From Acidobacteriota bacterium (GTDB lineage Bacteria > Acidobacteriota > Terriglobia > Terriglobales > Acidobacteriaceae), in the NCBI GenBank assembly GCA_003224785.1, contig QHZV01000016.1, positions 1 to 6,097 on the forward strand: DNA of 6,097 nt. Direction: 5' to 3'. Shown in pieces: positions 1 to 4,924 of this stretch. The notes under the pieces were generated by a model, which saw only the letters and a program-made list of their open reading frames with translations, had not been told where the DNA came from and made no database searches. The position numbers and the translations under genes were made by a program. The stretch's first letter is position 1. Each line of letters starts with the position of its first letter.

Positions 1-1
1 A

Positions 2-970
2 ACGGTGCTTGAATCAGTGCGGAATGCGCGCGTCACACTTGAATCCGGCTTCACCAGCGTGCGTGATGTCGGCGTTTATCGCGCGCTCAACGATGTTGCT
101 CTTCGCGACGCGATCAATCGTGGCGATATTGTGGGTCCACGCATGTTTGTTGCTGGCGCGTATATCACGATCACCGGGGGCGCCGGCGCTATGACCGGAA
201 TGGCTCCAGATATTCAGCTTCCCTGGGACTTTCACTATGGCGAGGCGAACAGCCCCTGGGAGGTGCGCCAGAAAGTGCGCTTGCTGGCGCACAACGGCGT
301 GGACCAGATCAAGGTGCTATCGAGCGGCGCAGTCCTGACTCACGGAAGCAACCCAAAATCGCAGGAGTTTACGCCCGAGGAGCTTCAGGCGGCGGTGGAC
401 GAGGCCAGCCACTTCGGCTTGCGGGTTGCCGCGCACGCGCACTCCGCGGAAGGAATTAAGAATGCGATTCGCGCAGGCGTTGCATCCGTGGAGCACGCGA
501 CCATGATTGACGACGAAGGAATTACTCTCGCCAAACAGCATGGCGCCTATCTCGACATGGATATTTACGATGAGGAGTGCATCGAGGAACAAGGCAGAAA
601 CGGTACTATGCCGGCGGATTTTCTTGAGCATGATCGCCAACTAGGCGAGCTACAGCGACAGAATTTCAGAAAAGCTGTAAAGGCGGGCGTGAAGTTGTCA
701 TTCGGAACGGACGCCGGGGTCTGCGAGTACGGAACCGCGGGGAAACAGTTCGCATTCATGGTGAAATACGGTATGACTCCGATGCAGGCGATTCAGGCAG
801 CAACCTCCTCAGCTGCCGATTTGCTCGGGCGCGCGGACCAAATCGGTTCCGTTAAGTCGGGGAAGTTTGCCGATCTGGTCGCGATCACGGGAGATCCATT
901 GAAGGATGTAGGCCTACTGGAGAATGTGCAGTTCGTGATGAAAGACGGCAGAGTCTTCAAGCAGAAGTAG
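2..970 (+). CDS. Amidohydrolase, COG1228 / imidazolonepropionase-like family (5' end cut by window)
   Basis: Metal-dependent hydrolase of the amidohydrolase superfamily, of the group often annotated as Xaa-Pro dipeptidase or imidazolonepropionase-like. The substrate cannot be told from sequence. The frame is open to the left edge (an ACG codon precedes the first GTG), so the gene starts upstream and 322 codons are visible of a usual 420 to 450. The first metal-binding HxH motif, which lies near the N terminus in this family, is therefore outside the window. Visible candidate ligands are the lysine of IKVLSSG (codon at 311), the two histidines of AAHAHSAEG (434 and 440), the histidine of SVEHAT (494) and the aspartate of FGTDAG (710). 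The usual GGHG turn of close relatives reads GGAGAM here, so its histidine is absent. The C-terminal GSVKSGKFADLV and the DP(L) segment are the typical return to the small beta domain. The family call is firm and the substrate is unknown. Confidence 0.88.
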   Translation, partial: TVLESVRNARVTLESGFTSVRDVGVYRALNDVALRDAINRGDIVGPRMFVAGAYITITGGAGAMTGMAPDIQLPWDFHYGEANSPWEVRQKVRLLAHNGVDQIKVLSSGAVLTHGSNPKSQEFTPEELQAAVDEASHFGLRVAAHAHSAEGIKNAIRAGVASVEHATMIDDEGITLAKQHGAYLDMDIYDEECIEEQGRNGTMPADFLEHDRQLGELQRQNFRKAVKAGVKLSFGTDAGVCEYGTAGKQFAFMVKYGMTPMQAIQAATSSAADLLGRADQIGSVKSGKFADLVAITGDPLKDVGLLENVQFVMKDGRVFKQK

Positions 971-1043
971 GGCATAACCTCTGGCGTGTGCTGGCAACCG
1001 CTGAATCCTGCGCGCATCTGAATTCCTGGACGCAAGCACGGCC

Positions 1044-1262
1044 ATGTCGAAGAAACTGAAAAGTGGAATCGCAGCGCCAATTACCCTGAAGCCATTTAAC
1101 AAGGAAGACGATTCAACCGTTCACGTCGTGATCGAAACTCCGAAGGGCTGCCAGAACAAATACAAGCAAAGCAGGCAGAAGTTCAAAGTGCTGGGAGTGA
1201 AAGGGCCGAAAGAGGCGGAACGACTGCTCAATTCCACCATCAAGCGGGCCAAATCAGCATAG
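1044..1262 (+). pseudogene. Inorganic pyrophosphatase remnant with a large in-frame internal deletion
   Basis: The 72-codon frame joins two ends of a family I soluble inorganic pyrophosphatase. Residues about 13 to 42 (ITLKPF, then VVIETPKG and NKYK) match the enzyme's N-terminal strand region. Residues about 43 to 72 (KFKVLGVKGPKEAERLL and the final KRAK) match its C-terminal segment and last helix; E. coli Ppa ends similarly with FERAKNK. The family is normally about 170 to 180 residues, so about 100 residues are missing between NKYK and QSRQ. The missing part holds the D-x-D-P-x-D signature and the other metal-binding aspartates, so any product should be catalytically dead. The frame is kept across the join, with no stop. 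There is no good Shine-Dalgarno sequence before the ATG. It lies 73 nt after the amidohydrolase and 20 nt before the next gene. Alternatives are a short functional protein of unknown role or an assembly error. The family match is from memory of the sequences, not a search. Confidence 0.72.
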
Positions 1263-1267
1263 GCATT

Positions 1268-1274
1268 CAGGAGG
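1268..1274 (+). promoter_or_regulatory. Ribosome binding site that fixes a TTG start
   Basis: CAGGAGG lies 8 nt before the TTG at 1283, which is ideal spacing. The nearby ATG at 1278 is followed at once by ATT TGA and cannot serve, so the site supports TTG as the start of the downstream membrane protein. Confidence 0.75.
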
Positions 1275-1282
1275 TCGATGAT

Positions 1283-1624
1283 TTGAAGGACCTCATCATC
1301 AGGTTCATAATCGGCGGGTTTGTCGTTTCCCTCTTCTCGTTCATTTCCGACCTTTTCAAACCAAAAACATTCGCTGGATTGTTCGGTGCCGCGCCATCAG
1401 TGGCGCTGGCGTCGCTGGTGTTGACCGCGCTGAAGCAGACAAAGGGAACAGCAGCAATCGAAGCTCGCTCGATGATACTGGGCGCGGTGGCGCTGTTGAT
1501 CTATGCCTCGGTTGTAAGTTATATCGTGCTCAGGTTCAGGCTTCCGGCGCTTTGGGTATCGCTTCCATCACTTCTTTTATGGATGGCTGCAGCCGCGGCT
1601 TTGTGGTCACTTGTATTGAGTTAG
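1283..1624 (+). CDS. Small DUF3147-like integral membrane protein (first of a tandem pair)
   Basis: A 113-residue, very hydrophobic protein with about four predicted membrane segments (residues 4-22, 30-50, 63-83, 88-110) and almost no soluble part. The pattern IRFxxGG near the start, then GLFGAAPSVALAS in the second segment, resembles DUF3147 membrane proteins, whose function is not known. The start is TTG, chosen because a strong Shine-Dalgarno sequence sits 8 nt upstream and no ATG fits. It begins 20 nt after the pyrophosphatase remnant and is followed after only 3 nt by a paralogue, so the two are almost certainly translated from one mRNA and may form a heteromer. The family name is given with moderate confidence and the role is unknown. 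Confidence 0.8.
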   Translation: MKDLIIRFIIGGFVVSLFSFISDLFKPKTFAGLFGAAPSVALASLVLTALKQTKGTAAIEARSMILGAVALLIYASVVSYIVLRFRLPALWVSLPSLLLWMAAAAALWSLVLS

Positions 1625-1627
1625 CCA

Positions 1628-2188
1628 ATGATTGTCGCTCTGAGTACGTCGGGATTGAAACGGGCCAAGTGGTACGAATATGTGATCCGATTCGCTCTCG
1701 GAGGAATTGTCACCGCCAGCGCTGCCTTGATCGCAAAACGTATTAGTCCCAGCTTCGGAGGATTGTTCCTCGCATTCCCAGCGATTCTGGCGGCCAGCAG
1801 CACTCTTGTGGAAAAGCACGAACGTCAGCGCAAGCGCGAAAACGGTCTGAATGGAATGTATCGAGGCAGACATGCCGCGGGAGCAGACGCTGCTGGGGCC
1901 GCGATGTCGAGCATCGGCCTGATTACTTTTGCGATATTTGTTTGGAAACTGCTACCGGAGCACAATCTGCTGTCCGTCATTGCCGGAGCGACTGTCTTAT
2001 GGGCGCTGGTTGCAGTGGCGATATGGTGGTCGTGGAAACGTAACGTTCCCCAGCGGTTCGCGAAACAATTGGGATTCTCCAGAACTAAAGCTAGGTCAAC
2101 TGACCGCGAGTCCATTCCCGCGCCTCCATCCAGCTCTGCAGGATCAGCACGGCAGCCATCCGGTCCACCGCGCCGGCGCGCTTCTTAA
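1628..2188 (+). CDS. DUF3147-like integral membrane protein (second of a tandem pair) with 3' overlap into ruvX
   Basis: A 186-residue protein with about four membrane segments (18-36, 42-60, 88-108, 114-136). It shares IRFxxGG (residues 20-26) and GGLFLAFPAILAAS (44-57) with the preceding gene, so the two are paralogues. It differs by a charged insertion of about 25 residues (about 63-87, HERQRKR...RGRHAAG) between the second and third segments. The ATG follows the previous stop by 3 nt, in the same reading frame, suggesting translational coupling. From residue 155 onward the codons lie antisense to the 3' end of ruvX. That tail is polar, rich in Ser, Pro and Arg, and looks like unselected read-through rather than a domain. 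The function is unknown. Both the hydrophobic core and the tandem arrangement support a real gene. Confidence 0.78.
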   Translation: MIVALSTSGLKRAKWYEYVIRFALGGIVTASAALIAKRISPSFGGLFLAFPAILAASSTLVEKHERQRKRENGLNGMYRGRHAAGADAAGAAMSSIGLITFAIFVWKLLPEHNLLSVIAGATVLWALVAVAIWWSWKRNVPQRFAKQLGFSRTKARSTDRESIPAPPSSSAGSARQPSGPPRRRAS

Positions 2189-2540
2189 TTGAAAGGTCGG
2201 CTTCGCGCAGGATGCGATTGGCCTGGCTCGAGGTCAAGCGCTCGTCCCATAAATGCACGGGCAGCTTGAAATGCTTTCGCAGCTCTTCCGCGAAAAGCTG
2301 CATCTTTTCTGACTGCGTGCCCTCTGCACCGCTCAAGCGTAAAGGGTATCCAACCACAATTTCTGAAACATCATATTCCCGAATGATCTCCGCCAGTTTG
2401 CCCAAATCCGCGCGCTTGTTTTTTCGGCGAATAGTGTCGAGCCCCTGAGCGGTTATGCCCAGAGGATCTGAAACGGCCAAACCGATGGTCCTGGAGCCGA
2501 CATCGAGGCCCAGGATTCGGGGATGGAACGAGAATGCCAT
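2091..2540 (-). CDS. ruvX: RuvX / YqgF family Holliday junction resolvase-like nuclease
   Basis: RuvX (YqgF) has an RNase H-like fold. It is described as a putative Holliday junction resolvase and, in some bacteria, as acting in 16S rRNA 5' end maturation. The 149-residue product has normal family length. Motifs in order are GLDVGSRTIGLAVSD (11-25, with D13), EIVVGYPLRLSGAEG (60-74), LWDERLTSSQA (97-107, with E100) and VDRMAAVLILQ (125-135, with D126). D13, E100 and D126 are the expected acidic metal-binding set. The ATG at 2540 was chosen because homology starts just after it and a GAGGA element lies about 4 nt upstream. The open frame extends further upstream into carD but that part has no family similarity. 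It lies 74 nt downstream of carD on the same strand, and its last 98 bp overlap the converging membrane protein gene. Confidence 0.95.
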   Translation of the reverse strand: MAFSFHPRILGLDVGSRTIGLAVSDPLGITAQGLDTIRRKNKRADLGKLAEIIREYDVSEIVVGYPLRLSGAEGTQSEKMQLFAEELRKHFKLPVHLWDERLTSSQANRILREADLSIKKRAGAVDRMAAVLILQSWMEAREWTRGQLT

Positions 2541-2564
2541 TGAGTCCTCGGAAGGCACGTGGGA

Positions 2565-2570
2565 ATTATA
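2565..2570 (-). promoter_or_regulatory. Possible internal promoter -10 box before ruvX
   Basis: On the minus strand a perfect TATAAT lies 24 nt upstream of the ruvX ATG, in the 74-nt carD-ruvX gap. The hexamer 17 nt further upstream (GGATCA) is a poor -35 match and there is no extended -10 TG. If active, it would allow ruvX expression apart from carD with a leader of about 18 nt. A chance match is quite possible in this AT-rich patch. Confidence 0.3.
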
Positions 2571-2614
2571 TGAGGGCTTATATTGTTTGATCCGCGGCTG
2601 GGCGAACAGAGGTT

Positions 2615-3154
2615 TCAGGAAGCCAGTTCGCCGGCTTCGGGAAAGCGAAGGTTTACCCGCGAGAGCGTCTCTGTCAGCAGCACTTCGATGTTCTGTTCTT
2701 CGCAATTTCTGGCGAGTGCCAGTTCGCTAACCAGCAGATAACGCGCCCGTTCGAGCATTTTCTTTTCGCGGAAAGACAAGCCCTTGGCTTCTTTCAGCAC
2801 AAGAAGGCTCTTCAGGACGGCTGCCACTTCTAAAAGCGAGCCAGTTCGCATGCGGTCGGAATTCTCTTTAAAGCGGTCTTTCCAGTCGGCGGCGCTGACG
2901 CCGTTAACGTCTTCAAGGTATTCAAGGATCTTTTGGATGTCGCCGTTTTTCACCACCCGGCGCAGGCCAACGATGCTGACGCTATGGAACGGAATCGTGA
3001 CCTTAAGATTGCTGGATTTGATATTTAGGAGGTAATAACGCTCGACTTGCTGTCCCAGAGTGCGAGTGCCGATTTGCTCGACAATCCCAACCCCGTGGTT
3101 GGGGTAAACGACTCGATCACCGATGTGGAACTCACCGTTTCCGTTACTTCCCAT
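2615..3154 (-). CDS. carD: CarD-family RNA polymerase-binding transcription factor
   Basis: CarD-type regulators bind the RNA polymerase beta subunit through an N-terminal Tudor-like domain and contact the upstream edge of the bubble through a C-terminal helical domain, stabilising open complexes, classically at rRNA promoters. The product is 179 residues. The N-terminal domain is about residues 8-65 (FHIGDRVVYPNHGVGIVEQI, then IPFHSVSIVGLR). The helical domain is about 75-165, with DWKDRFKEN at 90-98 and LSFREKKMLERARYLL at 126-141. W91 sits where the promoter-wedging tryptophan of mycobacterial CarD occurs; that equivalence is inferred. The ATG at 3154 was chosen because family homology starts a few residues later. 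The frame is open to 3298 but those 48 extra codons cross the predicted promoter and look non-coding. The Shine-Dalgarno sequence is weak (AGG about 12 nt upstream). It likely forms an operon with ruvX and is divergent from greA. Confidence 0.93.
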   Translation of the reverse strand: MGSNGNGEFHIGDRVVYPNHGVGIVEQIGTRTLGQQVERYYLLNIKSSNLKVTIPFHSVSIVGLRRVVKNGDIQKILEYLEDVNGVSAADWKDRFKENSDRMRTGSLLEVAAVLKSLLVLKEAKGLSFREKKMLERARYLLVSELALARNCEEQNIEVLLTETLSRVNLRFPEAGELAS

Positions 3155-3187
3155 AAGGGAACAGCCTGCGGGGGACGAACAATCGTT

Positions 3188-3216
3188 ATTGTAACCGATT
3201 GAAGGCGATTGCACAA
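3188..3216 (-). promoter_or_regulatory. Predicted carD promoter
   Basis: On the minus strand TTGTGC (3216-3211) and TACAAT (3193-3188) are separated by exactly 17 nt, matching a sigma-70-type layout. Transcription would start near 3181, giving a leader of about 27 nt before the carD ATG. This is a consensus match by eye only. Confidence 0.45.
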
Positions 3217-3264
3217 TTTTAAGTGCTAGTCCTGCTGTGTTTTCAGTGACTTGCGGGTCCCGTT

Positions 3265-3377
3265 GCTGAATGCTGACACACGTTGAGGCATTCAGCACTC
3301 AGTAGTCAGCATTCAGCGACGAAGAGATGCCGGCAGGATCCCCGCCGGATGAGTGCTAAGCGCTGAATGCTGAGTGC
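3265..3377. repeat. Cluster of alternating inverted repeats (GCTGAATGCTGA family), REP-like
   Basis: The core GCTGAATGCTGAC at 3265-3277 reappears as an exact 13-nt reverse complement at 3305-3317, and again in forward orientation at 3362-3373 (12 nt). The second and third copies extend to a 13-bp perfect pair (3306-3318 with 3361-3373) around a 42-nt loop. A partial inverted copy (GCATTCAGC) lies at 3288-3296, and related GAGTGCTAAGC and GAGTGC words flank the last copy. The pieces can fold in two competing ways, 1 with 2 or 2 with 3. The cluster fills the centre of the carD-greA intergenic region, ending 27 nt before the greA -10 box. It resembles the short interspersed palindromic repeats seen in intergenic DNA of many Acidobacteriota. 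Whether it is regulatory or only a passenger is not visible. Confidence 0.75.
3330..3348. repeat. GC hairpin inside the repeat cluster
   Basis: CCGGC (3330-3334) and GCCGG (3344-3348) form a 5-bp stem with a 9-nt loop that contains GGATCC. It sits in the loop of the larger 3306-3373 palindrome, giving a nested cruciform or stem structure. The surrounding words (GATGCCGGCAGGAT) resemble the GC-rich dispersed repeats that give AGILPA-type peptides when translated in Acidobacteriota and Planctomycetota genomes; that recollection is not checked. No T-tract follows, so it is not a typical intrinsic terminator. Confidence 0.5.
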
Positions 3378-3381
3378 AGAT

Positions 3382-3410
3382 ACTGTTCAGGACCTCCAAA
3401 CGTTTATAAT
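3382..3410 (+). promoter_or_regulatory. Predicted greA promoter, giving a leaderless or near-leaderless mRNA
   Basis: A perfect TATAAT at 3405-3410 ends only 8 nt before the greA ATG at 3419. The hexamer 17 nt upstream (ACTGTT, 3382-3387) is a weak -35. Transcription from this box would start about 3416-3419, at or within a few bases of the initiation codon. The only purine-rich word before the ATG (AGGA, 3415-3418) directly abuts it and has no spacing to act as a Shine-Dalgarno sequence, which fits leaderless initiation. Confidence 0.5.
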
Positions 3411-3418
3411 CGCCAGGA

Positions 3419-3895
3419 ATGACTGAGCAAATCCGTAGGAAATTACAAGACGAGATCAATGCGCTCGAGCACGAGCTGGTCCATGAACTGCCTAAGGAGA
3501 TCAAGAAGGCGGCTGCATTAGGCGATCTCAGCGAAAATGCCGAATATCACATGGCGAAGCAGCGCCAGGAGTTCGTTAAGGCCCGGGTACGGCAGCTCGG
3601 GAGGCGCCTGGCGGACCTTTCGATGGTCAACATGAATAACATTCCCAAGGACAAAGTTGGCCTGGGCTCGACGGTAAAGGTTTTCGACAACACTAAGAAT
3701 GAAGAAATCGAGTACAACATTGTGACCAGCGAGGAGTCGGACGTGGCTGCCGGCAAAATTTCAACTACGTCGCCGATCGGGCGCGCGCTGCTTAACAAAA
3801 AAGTCGGAGATACCGCGGCCGTGGTCACTCCCAATGGCAATCGCGAATTGGAAATCCTAAGCCTGACTACGATTCACGATGCGGTGGCAGAGTGA
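3419..3895 (+). CDS. greA: Transcription elongation factor GreA
   Basis: GreA enters the RNA polymerase secondary channel and stimulates cleavage of the backtracked transcript, rescuing stalled complexes. The 158-residue length is typical. An N-terminal antiparallel coiled coil (about 3-72) carries the conserved tip motif GDLSENAEY at 35-43, with the catalytic-assisting acidic residues D36 and E39 (D41 and E44 in E. coli). The C-terminal FKBP-like domain follows (about 78-158), with GLGSTVKV at 81-88, TSPIGRALLNKKVGD at 117-131 and the final LEILSLTTIHD. The ATG at 3419 is the only start that keeps the whole first helix. It is divergent from carD across a repeat-filled intergenic region. It is followed after 100 nt by a lipid-synthesis gene on the same strand, with no clear terminator between. 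Confidence 0.95.
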   Translation: MTEQIRRKLQDEINALEHELVHELPKEIKKAAALGDLSENAEYHMAKQRQEFVKARVRQLGRRLADLSMVNMNNIPKDKVGLGSTVKVFDNTKNEEIEYNIVTSEESDVAAGKISTTSPIGRALLNKKVGDTAAVVTPNGNRELEILSLTTIHDAVAE

Positions 3896-3966
3896 ATGCA
3901 ATCTGGTCATCTCGCGATCAGGTGAGCGGGCCATCAGAGAACGTGTTTGCAAATCGTCCAATGACC

Positions 3967-3984
3967 CGATCATACGATCATCGG
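3967..3984 (+). repeat. Short tandem CGATCAT repeat before the phosphotransferase gene
   Basis: CGATCAT occurs at 3967-3973 and 3975-3981 with a period of 8, followed by CGG. It also makes a small imperfect palindrome (CCGAT at 3966-3970 with ATCGG at 3980-3984). It lies 11 nt before the next start codon in a 100-nt gap that has no recognisable Shine-Dalgarno sequence. It could be degenerate intergenic repeat DNA or a protein-binding site; nothing decides between them. Confidence 0.35.
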
Positions 3985-3995
3985 ATTCTTCTCAC

Positions 3996-4628
3996 ATGAC
4001 CTGGACTAGCGCTTTCGGGCGGGCTTGCGCAGTTTTGCTGCGGACGATTGTCCGCTGGCTCGCGCTCACCAAAGTCAATCCCAACGTGCTCACCTTCATG
4101 GGGCTCGTGGTCAACGCCTGGGCCGCATTCTTCTTCGGATACGCTACGGCAGAGAATCAGCAGCGCATGTTTTTTTATGCCGGACTGGTGATCATCGGTT
4201 CCGGATTTTTTGATCTGGTGGACGGTGAAGTGGCCCGCGCGCAACACCGGGTAACTCGCTTCGGCGCATTCTTTGATTCGGTGGTGGACCGCTACAGCGA
4301 CGCGGCACAGTTCTTCGGACTGCTCGTCTTTTACGCGCGGGGCGGCCGGTTCTTTTACATCGTCCTCACTGCTTTCGTCATGATCAGCGCCATCATGGTC
4401 AGCTACAGCCGTGCCCGCGCCGAATCGCTGATCGGTTCATGCCGGGTCGGATTCATGGAACGCCCGGAGCGACTGGTCCTGGTTATCATCGGCGCGCTGT
4501 TCAATCGCATGGCGCCGGTGCTCTGGATCATCGCCGTTCTTTCCACTCTCACTGTCATTCACCGCATTCAGTACACCTGGGCGCGCACCAGCGGTCCAGA
4601 AGCCATAGATAGCGGACAAGCAGCGTAA
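3996..4628 (+). CDS. CDP-alcohol phosphotransferase, phosphatidylinositol-phosphate-synthase-like
   Basis: Integral membrane enzyme that moves a phosphatidyl group from CDP-diacylglycerol to an alcohol. The 210-residue product carries the exact family signature D-x2-D-G-x2-A-R-x8-G-x3-D-x3-D: D73, D76, G77, A80, R81, G90, D94 and D98. These acidic residues bind the metal ions and CDP. About six membrane segments are visible (roughly 31-50, 57-75, 100-115, 119-137, 158-170, 172-188). Features close to actinobacterial phosphatidylinositol phosphate synthase (PgsA1) are RVTRFGAFFDS at 85-95, YSRARAE at 137-143, GFMERPERLVLVI at 152-164 and a C-terminal HRIQYTW. The alcohol could be inositol phosphate, but glycerol phosphate or another polyol phosphate is not excluded. 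The ATG at 3996 was chosen because homology begins directly after it; the frame runs back into greA without similarity. No Shine-Dalgarno sequence is evident. Confidence 0.88.
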   Translation: MTWTSAFGRACAVLLRTIVRWLALTKVNPNVLTFMGLVVNAWAAFFFGYATAENQQRMFFYAGLVIIGSGFFDLVDGEVARAQHRVTRFGAFFDSVVDRYSDAAQFFGLLVFYARGGRFFYIVLTAFVMISAIMVSYSRARAESLIGSCRVGFMERPERLVLVIIGALFNRMAPVLWIIAVLSTLTVIHRIQYTWARTSGPEAIDSGQAA

Positions 4629-4672
4629 ACGCGCGCCCGCCTTTTGCGGCGTTCGGCTTCCCTCCTACTGCT

Positions 4673-4694
4673 CTTGCGACATTTCCATCGCAAG
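4673..4694. repeat. Perfect 7-bp inverted repeat downstream of the phosphotransferase gene
   Basis: CTTGCGA (4673-4679) and TCGCAAG (4688-4694) flank an 8-nt loop, 44 nt after the stop codon. No T-run follows, so it is at most a weak terminator; it could be an operator. It lies in a 296-bp gap (4629-4924) where I see no convincing gene. Confidence 0.35.
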
Positions 4695-4728
4695 CTCATT
4701 CCCGAACTCCGTTCTTTCAATCAGGACC

Positions 4729-4746
4729 GCCGCATAACTTTGCGGC
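4729..4746. repeat. 6-bp GC inverted repeat in the same gap
   Basis: GCCGCA (4729-4734) and TGCGGC (4741-4746) flank a 6-nt loop. With the hairpin 35 nt upstream it is the only structure I see in the 4629-4924 intergenic stretch. No T-tract or obvious promoter is linked to it. Confidence 0.3.
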
Positions 4747-4912
4747 ACGAATTCAGCATGAATGCATTGGGAACCATGAGTGAGCAGTTGATTCCGCGCG
4801 AATGCCGCGTGCGCTCGCCGAAGTGTGAGCGGAAGGGGATGTGATGAGCAATGGAAATTTTCTGAGCAGAAGGCAACGTTTGCGATTGTGCTGTGGTTCC
4901 AATCCAAAAGTC

Positions 4913-4919
4913 GGGGAGG
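4913..4919 (+). promoter_or_regulatory. Ribosome binding site for the VIT/VWA protein
   Basis: GGGGAGG lies 5 nt before the ATG at 4925. A competing in-frame ATG at 4844 also has a purine-rich upstream word (GGAAGGGG, 4831-4838, 5 nt away), so both starts are possible. The 4925 start places a signal-peptide-like segment at the very N terminus and is preferred. Confidence 0.6.
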
Positions 4920-4924
4920 CACTT

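Noticed and set aside
3155..3298. N-terminal extension of carD to an upstream ATG
   Set aside because: The extra 48 codons cross a good predicted promoter and the start of the repeat cluster, and have no CarD-family similarity.
3265..3377. Possible CRISPR array
   Set aside because: The repeats are only 12-13 nt, alternate in orientation and have unequal spacing, with no cas genes nearby.
3879..3995. Upstream start of the CDP-alcohol phosphotransferase overlapping greA
   Set aside because: The extra 39 residues translate non-coding repeat-like DNA. The usual family N terminus begins at the ATG at 3996.
4636..4650. Terminator-like CCGC-CTTTT-GCGG after the phosphotransferase gene
   Set aside because: The stem is only 4 bp and the T-run is in the loop, not after the stem, so it does not fit an intrinsic terminator.
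4644..4844. 66-codon plus-strand frame in the same gap
   Set aside because: The sequence is low in coding character (runs of Ser, Leu and Arg), overlaps the other spurious frame and has no family resemblance.
4665..4922. 85-codon minus-strand frame in the gap before the VIT/VWA gene
   Set aside because: No recognisable family, no good ribosome binding site noticed, and mixed composition with no membrane or domain pattern. It overlaps two hairpins and the alternative start of the downstream gene.
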